Part shown: positions 11,026 through 22,839 of the stretch, piece after piece | How the letters are laid out: every line of letters begins with the position of its first letter | Numbering within the stretch: the first letter of the stretch is position 1 | Origin: Alentia gelatinosa | Taxonomy: Eukaryota; Annelida; Polychaeta; Phyllodocida; Polynoidae | Reading direction: 5' to 3' | NCBI GenBank assembly: GCA_950022655.1 | Contig: OX465583.1 | Location: forward strand, 69,885,152-69,949,151 | Length of the DNA stretch: 64,000 nucleotides | Notes under the pieces: model-generated | Seen by the model: only the letters and a program-made list of their open reading frames with translations | The model's database searches: none | Told to the model about the DNA's origin: nothing | Program-made: the position numbers and the translations under genes

Positions 11026-11111
<86 letters not shown>
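11003..11111. repeat. (TG)n microsatellite
   Basis: About 108 bp of TG repeats with a single GGTG interruption near 11028. The Cys-Val and His-Thr open frames on it are artefacts. Confidence 0.95.
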
Positions 11112-11115
<4 letters not shown>

Positions 11116-11629
11116 TATACCCATGCCATATAAACTGTAAATATGCACCGTTTCGGCATATGACGTTAAAATACTGTACGGACCGCCGGTCCGTACACTA
11201 AATTATTACATACCTATGGCCGAATGTCTATGAAATACTACCCGCTGGTAGGAGTACAGTATAAATAATGTTCGGGCGCACTGCTCCCGTAGTAAATATT
11301 CGGGCGCACCCATTGGGTGAAATGGTACATTTAATAAGTACATAAAAGGCGTTTTTTCTATATTTAGGTATGTAATAATAAGAAAACGTAGTGACTGAGC
11401 CAAAAGGGATGCCATTCTCGGCCTTTCTATACCATAAATACGTGCCTCCGCCTGCGGCGTCGGGACATATTTATGGTATAAAAAGACCTCGAACGGCCTT
11501 CCCTTCGGGTTCAATAACCACATTTTCTCTTAATACGGACCACCTTGCCATACACGTTTATTAACATATCGGTTGTTAAAAATTAAATTACTGATTTAAT
11601 AAAAAAATTTGGGTATATAGAAAATATAT

Positions 11630-11775
11630 AACGTCCAACCATGCTTGTACAAGTCACAGAACTCGATGATAATTTACGGTTTGTACGGAACGAGGCATTT
11701 ATGCCGAGTTCCGTACAAACCGTAAATTACCATCTCGTTCTGTGAATTGTACAGCATGGTCAGGACGTTCTACAT
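11630..11775. repeat. Hairpin MITE, ACCATGCTGTACA family
   Basis: A nearly perfect long inverted repeat: GATAATTTACGGTTTGTACG against CGTACAAACCGTAAATTA, with AACGTCC/GGACGTT tips. Confidence 0.8.
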
Positions 11776-12089
11776 AATTACTTTTTTAGGCTTTTCATTG
11801 TGGTTATATTTTGATTGCTACTTCTGTTTACTTTCCAGGATGGAGTTGCCCAGTGTCTTCTGCGTTGCTGACAAGGGGTAGATTCGTTTGTAGCTTGCAC
11901 AGCATGGTCAGGTCGTTCTATATATCAGAACATCTTTAAGGCATGGACACATATATTTCACTCTATCTCATAGACTTAACATTGGGAACTCATATCCAAC
12001 GCCTATGAAATATTTGGAAAAATATCTAATGGGGGATTATGTCACAAATTTTAGTCCGTTAGTCAATATGAAGAGTGAGATAGATTCTG

Positions 12090-12350
12090 AAACCCATTCA
12101 AGTTTAGGGTCAGAGCTCGATCTCGTTTGAATTGCTACATAATTCACATGGCTTCACCTCGTGAAATACTACGCGATTCAAACTCGATGGAATACGAGCT
12201 CTGACCATAAGCTTTCATAAGTTTCTTCTATAGTATGCAATAATCAAGTTTACGGTCACAGTTTCGCCTTGTGAATTACTGCGGAATTAAAACTCGTTGG
12301 GCTACGAGCTCTGACGCTAAACTTTCATATGTTTCCCCTATAGTATGCAG
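12090..12350. repeat. Dispersed repeat, GTTTAGGGTCAGAGCTCG family
   Basis: Two inverted and direct partial copies of the unit also seen at 5170-5560, including GAATTACGTAG-like and GAGCTCTGACGCTAAACTTTC. Confidence 0.6.
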
Positions 12351-12534
12351 TGTCATTGTCACACAGGTTCATAGCATCCTTTCACTATCCATTATGTTTC
12401 TCTCAGAGAAATAGCACTGCTAATAGAGGTCTGCCTCACTGAATCACTCTCCATGTGATATGTGAGTCATTGAGTCCTATAATAACGTGAGTAATGAGGT
12501 TAATTACGACAGTACGGCAGCTCGAGGGGGTTGT

Positions 12535-13010
12535 CACTATAGGCCGCGCAACCATATTGGAGACTGAAAACTAGTTATTATTGACTTGATATACAAAAAT
12601 TGTTATAACTTAGGCTGTATGAAATATGTAGATTTGCAAAAAGTACCTTATTAAACCAGAGATTATGGGCTTTATTGTCATATATTATAATTTATCCGTT
12701 TTCATTTTTGATGAATTTTCTCAGAAATCATGTTAAAAGTTAGGCAAATGTTTGACTTCTAGAATATGAGTGGAGGAGATTCCATAGAATTCCATATGGA
12801 AGTAAAATCGAAACCCAGTTTAATCATGTAGATATTTCTTTTACAATCATTTTGATAACTTGTCTTTTGGTGTACTTATAGTAGAAGTCAAAATGGACTG
12901 TTTTGTTATCTAAATAGAAAAGTGGCAAAAAAAAACTTTTTGTGATATCTGTCATATGTCAAAGCATTGTCTTGGTAGGCAGGAAATGGAGGAGAAAGGG
13001 TTGATTTAAA
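12535..13010. repeat. Dispersed repeat, copy 2 (partner at 1245-1655)
   Basis: Colinear with the block beside the MS4A-like gene. It includes TTAGGCAAATGTTTGACTTC and TCCATAGAATTCCATATGGA and adds about 80 bp near 12620-12700. The MS4A-like exons themselves are not repeated here. Confidence 0.6.
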
Positions 13011-14030
13011 ATGATACAGTATTTTCATATCTTAATTTCAGAAAATGTTTTTCCTTTAGTTGTTATTCACAAACAAATGCTAACTTTAACTAATTAGATA
13101 TGCAGCACAAGTCAATCTATAAGATTTTGTTAGGGAAACACCATTTGAAACCGGATTTCACCTTAGTCCCTAATATGCTTTCCTGGCCTATTGTATATCT
13201 GTGGACACAGCATGTGGCTGGGCTCAGGAAACAGGGGCCCGTTTAATAATCTAGGATCGTACATGAAGACCTTTTTCTGTACCTTGTACACTGGTTATCG
13301 TTTAATGATATTCAAGTTCATTCGCTAATACAGTATTAGCCGTCCATAGGTGTTTAATAAAGTTGGCTCATATCGTCCCTGGGTTTCTATAGCATACAGA
13401 AAAGGGCCTACATATACGATCTTAGATTATTAAACGAACCACAGAGTTGCATTGGGGTTGGGCTGAGGGAGGGGGCAGTTAGGTATAGACTGGAAACCTT
13501 TCCAAATGAATAAATCAAACAGGAAAACTAATATCAGGAAAAGGTGGATAATAAATACAATATAGACTTGTTTCAGATAAAAGCAGTTGTATGCTCCTTA
13601 GAGTTGACAATATGTACAATATCCTCGCATGCGCTCAGATATTACTAAACATCAACACTTCGTAGCATATGACCGCTCGTTCTGAGAGCCGAAACACTTT
13701 ACTCTCATAGGTTTCTTCTATAAAGGAGGCTGAAAATCGCAACAACAAAAAATACCAGACACAGTAAGTTTGTCGAAGGTGGTTGTTATTGAGCCAAGTG
13801 GTACATAGGATGGTAGGTGGAGTGTATCAAGGACTGTCACAACGTTTCGCTAGCATTTAATTAGCTTCATCAGGTGATGATACTTATTAGGACCCGCTTA
13901 GGTTAGGTGCCTTCCAGGATCCAATTAATACAACTTCCTGCTGAAATGCTAATGAGGTCAAGGTCACTATGTTTCTGAATATAGCATTAGTTGGGCATGT
14001 AGCATGGTCGATGTTGACATGGTATACATA
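13011..14030. other. No gene recognised
   Basis: It contains a diverged hairpin remnant at about 13590-13690 (CAATATCCTCGCATGCGCTC core). Near 13220-13440 there is a stretch with GGATCGTACATGAAGACC and matching CCTACATATACGATCTTAG, related to 36395-36545. There is no convincing exon. Confidence 0.4.
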
Positions 14031-14032
14031 GA

Positions 14033-14430
14033 CAATAATCGATGGATATGTGGACAGGCGGCCGTCAACCACGAGAGGTTGACGCGTAGTAATACCCGAG
14101 CACTAGAGAGCGTATTGTGACGTCAACCTCGAGTGGTTTACAGAGCCGCCTGTCTACATAACCATCTTTTGTTGCATTTATTATCCATCTTTTCGAATGA
14201 ATTAAACCCAGTTATTGTCATATTAAAGGATATAACGATAGGGACTGTTTCTTTGCTCTATAGCACAAAGGGACTATTTTCCCCTATACAATGGCGGTGA
14301 AGCCATATACTACAGGTTTGAATCCGTATACAACAATTATGGAATCTGACAGGTTTTATATACTGGGTCATGGTTTACTGAGTCCCCATACATTTTCAAT
14401 GGGGTCTTTGTATACGATGGATAATAAAAC
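14033..14430. repeat. Composite MITE: GACAGGCGGCCGT hairpin plus CAATGGGG...GTATAC tail
   Basis: The left part (14033-14176) is a hairpin, with GACAGGCGGCCGTCAACCAC against GTGGTTTACAGAGCCGCCTGTC. The right part carries GACAGGTTTTATATACTGGG and GAGTCCCCATACATTTTCAA and ends GGATAATAA. The same two modules sit side by side at 31040-31440 and, reversed, at 37640-38042. They therefore probably move as a unit. Confidence 0.7.
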
Positions 14431-14819
14431 AAGGTAAGTATTAATGTGGGCACTGGGTTCTTCCTTTGATTTTTCTTCTATCAAATCTGCCTTTATGGGA
14501 GCCAAAGTGAACCCACTAAAATGGCAGATACCCGTGCTCATAACACCATTTCCGGTGGCCAGTAAGAACGAGGCTTCATGCTAAAGTTATGGGAGTTTTA
14601 GGCTAGAATTCATGTTTGCTCCTATTGAAGTGTAGTTTACCTCTTTATCTTAAAAAACTCCATAGGCTTAACATTAGCGGACTGTATTTGGTCTATGGTG
14701 CAGGAAAATGAAATTTATTGCTCTAGTGGGATACAGTTGTCAAATGACGTCATTTGAAAAGCGACCAATGATTATCACTGATTATCGGTGAATTTTAAGT
14801 TATTTCCTAATTTGCTGAA

Positions 14820-15000
14820 GTATTTTAGATGGGGTAGGATAAATTCTAAACCAAACTCGGGGTAGTTGTGTTGTTTATAGCACTCCGGCAATGTCGCATA
14901 TCACTGCACTCGGCTTCGCCTCGCGCAGTAATACGTGACATTGCCATCGTGCGATAAACAACAGCACGACTAACTCTCGTTTAGTTTCTCCTAATTATTA
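14820..15000. repeat. Inverted-repeat element
   Basis: AGGATAAATTCTAAACCAAA...TAGTTGTGTTGTTTATAG against CGATAAACAACAGCACGACTA...GTTTAGTTTCTCCTAAT forms a long imperfect hairpin centred near 14910. Confidence 0.6.
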
Positions 15001-15191
15001 TATACCCATGCAGTATATTTGATAATTACGTACTGCCGCTCCCTGTGCATTATAAATTGTGTACTGAAACCTGTGCAGTACACTGTTATACTGCACACAT
15101 TGAAACATCAGTAGTGTGTGAGATTTCACGCTGACATGTCTTCTATGCCAATATATGGTAAGATTATGATTAATTTTGGGTATATGATAAA

Positions 15192-15338
15192 TATAGAACG
15201 ACCCACCATGCTTGTACAGGCTACAAAACCAGATGGGGAATTGTTATTTATGGAACAAGGCTCCTGGCCAAGTTCCATAAATAACAATTCCCCATCTTAT
15301 TTTGTAACATGTACAGCATGGTCAGGTCGTTCTATATA
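15192..15338. repeat. Hairpin MITE, ACCATGCTGTACA family
   Basis: Long, nearly perfect arms: TGGGGAATTGTTATTTATGG against CCATAAATAACAATTCCCCA, with TATAGAACGACC and GGTCGTTCTATA tips. Confidence 0.85.
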
Positions 15339-16240
15339 AATCCTCTCTTAATAAGTCTGTCTCGAAGCTAAGATGACAGTTGTTAAGTGTATCAAAAATA
15401 TGGATCTAAAAGATTGGAAGATAACACATATAATCTCAAAGTACTGAGCGCCTATATCCGGAAATGGTGTTTTGTGAACGGGTATCTGTGGTTTCAGCAG
15501 GTTCACTTTGGCTCGCTATCAGACTGAAGTAGAAGGTTACATTTACTACTGTGCATCGGCGCATTCGTCCTCTCGCGTGTATTGATGTCATGTCAGAAAA
15601 GGCTAATCGTTGATTGCACAACAGTTACGTGCGATGGTTCATTCAGTCGGTAACATCCCATGACTGCTGTATCAGTCTACCTGTCATTCAGATGGATTCC
15701 CACTGTTTGAACACCCAACACACTGGGGTCAACTTAGACTGGCCTCAGTCCCTGTGTCCTACCCCTCCACCCCTTCTGAGTGACACAGGGACTGGTCTCA
15801 TCGGTAATCAGCCATTTAGACTGGCACGATTTTGCGCCACACTCCCCAAGCAGAGGTCTGGCTACTGGTCAGGATATCTGCTGGGAGATTGATACCCTCT
15901 CACTTTGATCTCAATCGAGACATAGTCAGGAGTAGGCGAAATATATTGCTATGACAACACAGGCAGCCAGGAAACTGGAGGAGGCGAGGGGGAGGGGTAG
16001 AGGGAGGTAAAGGCTTACAAGGAGTGGCTTGGGGGTCATAAACAGGAGATTCTGGTCAGAGTGGACAAGTCTTTGATTCATGCGCCAGTCAGAGAAGGAC
16101 ACATACTATAATTAATTGTATTCCGATTTTCTTAAATCATTCAATGAATGTTCATAATCAAAGACTTGAGCAAGTCTAGGATCAACTGTGCATGATGTCT
16201 AGCCTTTAAGCATAGAATTAGAACCCCTGGAAAGCCCACC
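15339..16240. other. No gene recognised
   Basis: The open stretches at 15436-15621 (minus) and 15614-15892 (plus) have no domain, no splice support and no composition different from their surroundings. Confidence 0.4.
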
Positions 16241-16244
16241 CGCG

Positions 16245-16650
16245 GCCGTTTAGCGTAGACTCTAGTACAGTTTGTTGTCGCCAGGGCCAGGGCACACAGG
16301 CTCAAACGAAGACTGTTAAGGGGTGCCATTTTGAGACAGGGATTCCTGCCTTCACTGGTACTAAGCTGCCCTGATTGATTTGCCAGTAACCAGTGTGTTA
16401 CTCTTCAAGCAGAGGTCCTAGAGTAGCTTTTAATGGGCATGTACCAAATAAATCAGCTTGGAGAGTTATAATGATTCCCAGAATAGTGCCAGAATCGTGG
16501 TATTCTCAGGCTTGGATTTGCACTAAAATTAGAACAGCTAATTAAGAAAATCCTTTCTCCAATCAGTGCCTAGGGAACTGGCAAATGAAAGCTGTGCTCT
16601 GTTAGACCCTTACAGACCGTAAGCCTTAGGTGGTGTGGTCTGTAAACAGA
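16245..16650 (-). repeat. Dispersed repeat carrying a conserved short ORF, copy 2
   Basis: Inverted partner of 9400-9710. Shared words include GGCAGGAATCCCTGTCTCAA-type, GCCAGTAACCAG and ACCACACCACCTAAGGCTTA. The ORF opens at 16329 and encodes a leader-like peptide similar to the one at 9620. After about 24 residues it continues into unrelated sequence. Confidence 0.55.
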
Positions 16651-17790
16651 CTACCATTCAGCGTTGCGTCTATGGGACGAAGTCGTTTTCAAGATACAGG
16701 GGAGGTGGACTTCCGGTTACCCATTCGACGGTGCAATACATCTCAAAGTGTACTAGGTATATCTCAGCCGAGCCCCCTAGCGGATACCCCGGGAACCAGC
16801 ATACATTATCAGCATACATCTAGTCGGACATAAAGTATGACAGAAGTCGGACAGAAGTATGATCTGGATGTTTTGCTCCCCTGTAGAAACCCGCGCATGC
16901 GTGCCACTAGTTAACAGCGTTGCACATTGAGTGGGCTTTCCAGGGGTTCTGGTTCTTTGCTTTATCTCACCCCTAGCACAAGTGTAGCCATAGGAATAAC
17001 GCTAGAAAAAAATATTCAATGATCATCCCGATAGAATGACAATTCCTCATAATGGTTCTGGGGAGAGACCGGTCAAGGTGGCCAGAAACAGAGAGAAAAA
17101 GACAGGAAGACGTATGACGGCCAGACATCCGGTGAGAAAGCATTCAATAGAAATGTCATATGACCCTTGAGGTTTACTTTCTCAGGTAGAATAATGTTTG
17201 AAAAGGTCAGTACAGGGAACAGAGTGATTGCTAGTTCCGCTATCATCCGCCAGGAAATTGAAAGATGTAGTCGAGGGGCAACCACTGTTATCAGTTGTTA
17301 TAATCTAGAGACAATATAGAGATAAGTCTAGAATTCCTCTCTAGCAAGCCAAAGACAAATATTTTTGATAAAATTCATTGATAATTGGTACCGCCACCTG
17401 GTGTTTTGGATGGTGTCGGGGCCACGATGGCCACCTCCATAGTACAATAGCTTTGTGCCCTATACCGCAAAGCATTGTTTTCTTGTTACACAATCCAAAC
17501 CATTTGAATATGCATCAGAAAACTGTTACCTGTCAACAGATGGATTGAGACCATGATACAGTTAGTGTACCACCAACTAGGCCATTAACAGGCAGCCCCA
17601 GTGGCGCTGGGCAACCGGCCGGCTGGAAACATGCAAGTTCTCTAAGCTCTTCCACTGACATACCATATTCTAGCTGGCCTATGACCAAACATGGCCCTTA
17701 GAGGGTGGTCTTGTGCGTATTCGTCGGAACCAATCAGATGTTGTCAAACTGACGCTATAAATAGAATAACGAACCACGTTATCCCCGCTA
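16651..17790. other. No gene recognised
   Basis: It contains a MITE piece at 16966-17050 (TTATCTCACCCC, GTAGCCATAGGAATAACGC). The remaining sequence has no convincing exon. Confidence 0.4.
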
Positions 17791-17794
17791 GGTG

Positions 17795-17955
17795 ACATCA
17801 TTGAGATTAGAGGGAAACTACGTACCAGTGGAAATAAGTCAAAGTCACGAGGTAAGGCTTGGGAAAATTACTGCCCAAGGCATATCCGCGGGCAGTAATT
17901 ATTCCAAGCCTTACCGAGTAATTTTGATTCATTTCCACTGGTACGTGGTTTCCCT
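17795..17955. repeat. Long inverted repeat (hairpin element)
   Basis: The left arm GAGGGAAACTACGTACCAGT...GTAAGGCTTGGGAAAATTAC and the right arm GTAATTATTCCAAGCCTTAC...CACTGGTACGTGGTTTCCC are inverted copies of about 75 bp around a centre near 17883. Confidence 0.8.
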
Positions 17956-18007
17956 ATTCCTATATACCTTAAAATGTCGGCTAATATCGATAAAATCCAT
18001 ATGTCTC

Positions 18008-18086
18008 TGAACGTCAACCTGGGCAGTAAACGTCAACCTGGGCAGTAAACGTCAACCTGGGCAGTAACTTCAACCTGGGCAGTAAA
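18008..18086. repeat. 20-bp tandem repeat, four copies
   Basis: The unit ACGTCAACCTGGGCAGTAA is repeated four times; the last copy is altered to ACTTCAACC. Confidence 0.85.
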
Positions 18087-18149
18087 CAAAAGTTATTCCA
18101 CCCCCAGCAGCGTTAAGTAATCATAGGTTATTCGCTCATATATATAGGA

Positions 18150-18330
18150 ATATAGGAATCTAAGGGTTGCATTGATGTACGTCTTTAGCACAAAGAGGCA
18201 GGTCAGTGGATTCTAAAGGCTCTAAGCCTAGTTCGTTAGGAATTCTTCTCCGTAGAGCGTAGTGAGAGTACAGAATACGACTTAGAGAGTGTGAGATCTT
18301 ATGAGAGGGGTACACCCATGAGGCTCATTT
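18150..18330. repeat. Dispersed repeat, partner at 29850-30020
   Basis: TCTAAGGGTTGCATTGATGT, GGCTCTAAGCCTAGTTCGTT and GAGTGTGAGATCTTATGAGA occur in the same order at 29866-30018. Reverse pieces lie at 29720-29830. Confidence 0.65.
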
Positions 18331-18742
18331 CCAGCAGCCCCAGGGTCAATAGGTTACGAAGGATTTGTGACAATATCTGCGACTATTTACATACCTCACA
18401 ACTACACACAGCAGGAATCGATATAGGTCTCTCGATGGTGTTTGGAGACGAATTTCTCCATTGATTTTCGAGAATAGCTGCGGAAATGCTGTGATTTTAA
18501 TTATCTCAGAATAGGAGAGGAGAGAAGGTTAGTGCTGTGTTAGTCCGTGCAGAGGCATATTGCCGCCGATGAGTAGATTCTTAATTAGAATATGGCCCGA
18601 GAATCTAAAAATACACCAGCGGTGAAGAAGCAACGATAGGAATTCACAGAGAACTTACAAAAGACATAAACAGTCAACTAAACAAACCTAACTGACATAT
18701 CAGGAATATTTTTCTAGAATTGAATACAGCTGCATATATATC

Positions 18743-18743
<1 letters not shown>

Positions 18744-18808
<65 letters not shown>
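18744..18808. repeat. (AT)n microsatellite
   Basis: About 32 AT dinucleotides. The Tyr-Ile open frame through it is an artefact. Confidence 0.95.
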
Positions 18809-18810
<2 letters not shown>

Positions 18811-19293
18811 CGCTGGTGGAGCTGTAATGATAATAACAAGATAATTGTGACAAACAACGATTGACTCCTGAGTTGGCATAATTAATATTTATTAATATAG
18901 TGTTCAAATAATAATAACTATCGCCATCAATAATAAAAAAAAAAAAAAGTTTGTCTGGCCGCTCGCATGAGAGACCAGATGAAAAGTAATCCCTACAGGT
19001 GAGGTGCCGCGGCACCTGATCGGCACCGTAGACGGCGCCACTTGGAGAGAGGTCACCGATACATAGTGGCATCTGGTGGGGAGAATTGGTACTTGCTCCC
19101 GGGCTCCTTATATTAATATAAACTTGTCCGTTTATATTTCACATAATGGAATTGGCGTCAAACGAACTAGACTTTTCTTTTGATAAATTTCTATTGTATT
19201 ATTCCCAAAAGTTTTGATGAACTCGAGTTCATCATAGAGCATTGAGTGCACTGGACTGCACCCATGCTCAAACATATTGTCAGGTACTTATAT

Positions 19294-19437
19294 AGAACTG
19301 CATCGAGAATCGTATAAATAGACAATACTCCACGAGTTTGGCTGGGCCGCAATCGTCATCGAGGCGAAGCTGAGTGACGATTATGGCACAGCCAAACGAG
19401 TGGAGTATTGTCTATTTATACGATTCGAGTGCGGTTC
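19294..19437. repeat. Hairpin MITE, ATCGAGAATCG family
   Basis: Almost perfect arms: CGTATAAATAGACAATACTC against GAGTATTGTCTATTTATACG, with GAACTGC/GCGGTTC tips. A TTATCTTACCCC motif follows. Confidence 0.85.
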
Positions 19438-19639
19438 TGGATTTATCTTACCCCTTTCTATCGTTTAAATAACATCACAACTCCAGAATAATCGGAATAT
19501 ACTTAGCAAATCCACTACGCCACGGCCGTGGCGTAGTATTGTAACTTTACCAGGGTGATCGTTGAGTATATTTTTCTAATGTTATTCCTATGGCTAAACT
19601 TGTACAAGGGGTGAGATAAACCAAGAGACGTGTCCCTTA

Positions 19640-19842
19640 TAAGGCCCGTTTCCATTGGCTGACTAAAACGGTGTGGATTTTTTGTGTTTTCCTAATAACC
19701 CCTTTCCATTGACCATCACCGATATACAGTCAGGGGCCACTGACGGACCTTCAGCACTGCTGATACAAAATGTAAATAGGCTATTAGGAGAACTCCGAAA
19801 ATCTACACCGTTTTCTTCGGCCAATGGAAACAGGGCTTTAAC
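19640..19842. repeat. MITE with terminal inverted repeats
   Basis: The left end CCGTTTCCATTGGCTGACT with AAAACGGTGTGGATTTT mirrors the right end AAAATCTACACCG...GGCCAATGGAAAC. TIRs are about 35 bp and the internal sequence is non-coding. Confidence 0.75.
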
Positions 19843-19894
19843 AGAAAGTGTGTGTCTGAGATACAAGTCAGGTAGGCGGGATGTAAATGATGAG

Positions 19895-19965
19895 TCACAG
19901 CTCCGTGCGGGACTCAAACCACTCTCCTAGCAGAGATACTGCACTCTACTTCCTGCGGCCGCTTG
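19895..19965 (-). repeat. tRNA-derived SINE-like fragment
   Basis: On the minus strand GTGGTTTGAGTCCCGCAC fits an RNA polymerase III B box. A small stem GCAGTATCTCTGC lies upstream. No complete cloverleaf can be drawn. Confidence 0.3.
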
Positions 19966-20892
19966 TATCTCTGCCCCAACCTGCCTGTTTGGGCCCTAAT
20001 CTAGCCCATACGCCAGTTTTTGAAATATCCTAAATTCTGAGGGCTCTTTGGGGTACTTTGTGTTCTACTTGTAAATAGAGATGAACATATTTATATGGTA
20101 AATAAAATACTCTCATTTCTGTTATCATTTATGTCAAACCAGACACAGTCTCTGGAATTACTCTCTACAGTGGAAAGCACCTCATGTGTTGCAGGGTTTT
20201 TTATGTAAACATAACACATGTGCTCCTTTGAAGGGACAGTCTAATCAACTATGGATTCCCATTTTGAAATGGTTTAAGTCTGAAAAAAGAAACAGCCGGA
20301 TTGTCTGTGAAGCTCCTTTCACAAGTCCCATATTTTCATACTCATGATATGTGAGTTGTTTGACTTGTATAAATTTTGACAGTTGCTTTGTTTTGAATCT
20401 GAAATGTTCGCTGGTCTCCCCTGTCTTTAGTGGATACCCAGGGAACCAGCTTTGGGTTGGGGCATGGATTAGTAAGCGCTAGGGCCACGAAAGATCTGGG
20501 AGGAGAATGGACCAAATCAGAACCACTAAAGTGGGATTTACACAGAGGGACTCTTGTACCTGAGACTGGTGTACTTAAAGTGGGTTTCACACAGAAAGAC
20601 TCATGTACCTTCAGCAGGGTTTTCTGAGGCAATTTTGCTGAGATTATTTGCAGGTACAAGTCTCCTCGTGTGACACCCCCAGGTCTCAATTCAATGAGAC
20701 TGAGGGGGAGAAGGGGAAATCATCTGTTGTCAATTTTCCTTGCAAAGGTACATAGTCTCAGGTAATTTGGATTCTAAACCTTAAAGATTTTTTTAGGTAT
20801 TCTGGTGAGCCTCGCATATATACCTCCCACTGATAATGAGGGTCCCCTAGTCTCAGTGGTAAAGCTTGTCTGTCTGAGACTATGTACATATA

Positions 20893-21320
20893 TAGAACGT
20901 CCTGACCATGCCGAACAAGCTACAAAACGAGATAATAATTCACAGTTCGTACGGAACGAGGCGTGTCAGTGAACTTGTCCCAGGCCAATTGATATCTCGG
21001 CCCATGTCAGCCACCCAATCAGGAGCCATTTACCAACGTTCCATTGTCAGCGACTAGATTTATCAACATGCTGATAATCCTTTGGTGACCGATTTAGGAA
21101 CATAGACTGACAACAAAATAACATCTCCAGGAGGGGGTGACACTAATCGTTGGCTGACCCTTGCCTAGCTGTCCTACATTTACCGACTGGGGCAGACTCC
21201 GTTAGGATACCTTGCCTGAGACAAATCACCATTCCTTTGCTGCCGACAAAGGTACATCAATGTTCCCAAATCGGTAGATGTGTATTGGGCTTAAGGTGAC
21301 CCTGACTGTTATTTTAGTGT
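20893..21320. other. No gene recognised; half copy of a hairpin MITE at its left edge
   Basis: TATAGAACGTCCTGACCATG at 20893 is one arm of the ACCATGCTGTACA family. The rest, to 21320, contains no supported exon. Confidence 0.4.
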
Positions 21321-21321
21321 A

Positions 21322-21596
21322 AGGCCTGGCATCCACCTACTATGATAGAAATTTAGACCAATCGACATGGCACCGATACAAAAAGCAAATATCGGGAAGG
21401 TGCAAAATCGTAGACATATGTCTAGACATGTCAATCCACCGTGCATTGTATGGGATTTTTATCGGTGTCTAATCGTAGAAATGTGGTCAACTGCCCCGAT
21501 ATTAGGTGACCTTCCGACGCGATTTTGATTTTCTATCGGGAGGTGCATCGTAGACCATATCGGAGCCATATCGTAGTAGCTGGACGCCGGGCCTAA
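21322..21596. repeat. Approx. 274-bp MITE with GGCGTCCACCTACTA ends, copy 1
   Basis: The left end AGGCCTGGCATCCACCTACT and the right end AGCTGGACGCCGGGCCT are inverted repeats. Internal landmarks are CCGATACAAAAAGCAAATAT and GACCTTCCGACGCGATTTTG. Copies are also at 25010-25288 and, split by another MITE, at 54570-55910. Confidence 0.85.
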
Positions 21597-21779
21597 ATCA
21601 CATAAATCTCTACCTCCCCTCCAACACCAACCCAGCTGTCTGTATCCACACAGGAGGAAGCTAAACGAACCCCTCCAGGGACCTGACACCACAAATGCCG
21701 CTGACCGCAAATCAATTACAAGGCTGTAACAGGTTAATTATTGAAACGCATCAAATCTAATTAATGGTGTAAAAACAGT

Positions 21780-21806
21780 AGAGGGAGGAAGAGAGAGAGA
21801 GAGAGA
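21780..21806. repeat. (GA)n short microsatellite
   Basis: GAGAGAGAGAGAGAGAG run preceding the degenerate minisatellite. Confidence 0.7.
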
Positions 21807-21849
21807 GGGGCTGACTCACCGGGATGCTGGTTGCTGACAGGTAAACACA

Positions 21850-22795
21850 GACGCTCTGGAGTATGTGGTGACACTTGTGGTGACACTATGGGGTATGTGT
21901 TGACATTCGGCGGTATGTGTTGACACTCTGTGGTACGTGTTGACGCCAGGAGTACTCAGTGATACTCAGGGTTACGTAGTGAGACTCCGGAGTAAGTATT
22001 GACACTGGGTATATGATGAAGCTCTGGGTATATGGTGACAATCAGGGCTATGTGGTGACGCTCTGGGTATGTTCTAATACTCAGGGTTACGTAGTGACAC
22101 TCCGGAGTATATATTGACACTCCGGGGAATATGATGAACCCTGGGTAAATATTGACACTGTGGGTTATGTGTTGATGCTCTGGGGTGCATGACGACACTC
22201 CGGATTATGTGGTGACACTCCGGGGTATATAATGAAGCTCTGGGTATATGGCAACACTCCAAGGTATGTGTTGATGCTAAGGGGTGTGTGGTGATCCTCT
22301 GGGGTAGGCGGTGTTACTCAGGCCTATGTGGTAACACTCTGGGCTATGTGGTGACACTCAGAGTATTTAATTACACTGTAGGGTATGTTATGACACTACG
22401 GGGTATGTATTGACTCTTCTGGGTATGTGGTGTCACTCCAAGAGTATGTGACGATGCTCCGGGATATGTGATGACACTTTGGGGTATGTGTTGACACTCC
22501 AGCTTAAGTGATGACACTCTGGGATAAGTGGTGACTCTTCGGGATATGTGATGACACTGTGGGGTATGTGATGACACTGTGCTATATGTCTGTGTATTAA
22601 GCTTGTCACAGCATGACGTGTGACAGAGCAGCTATGTCATGACACTTCGGAGTATGTATAGACACTGTGGGGTATGTGTTGACACTTCATGGTATGTGTT
22701 GACACTCTGTGGTATGTGTTGACACTCTGTGGTATGTGTTGACACTCCGTGGTATGTGGTGACACTGTGATGTATGTCCGTGTGTTACGCTCATC
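21850..22795. repeat. Degenerate minisatellite, about 28-31 bp units
   Basis: Repeated phrases of the form GTGGTGACACTC(C/T)GGGGTAT appear more than 25 times with variable spacing. Units at 22680-22760 are the most homogeneous (GGTATGTGTTGACACTCTGT). Confidence 0.85.
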
Positions 22796-22839
22796 GCAGC
22801 ACGGCGTGTGACAGAGCGGCTACGTGGTGTAGCATGACA

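Noticed and set aside
10803..11201. His-Thr and Cys-Val rich open frames
   Set aside because: Translation of a (TG)n microsatellite.
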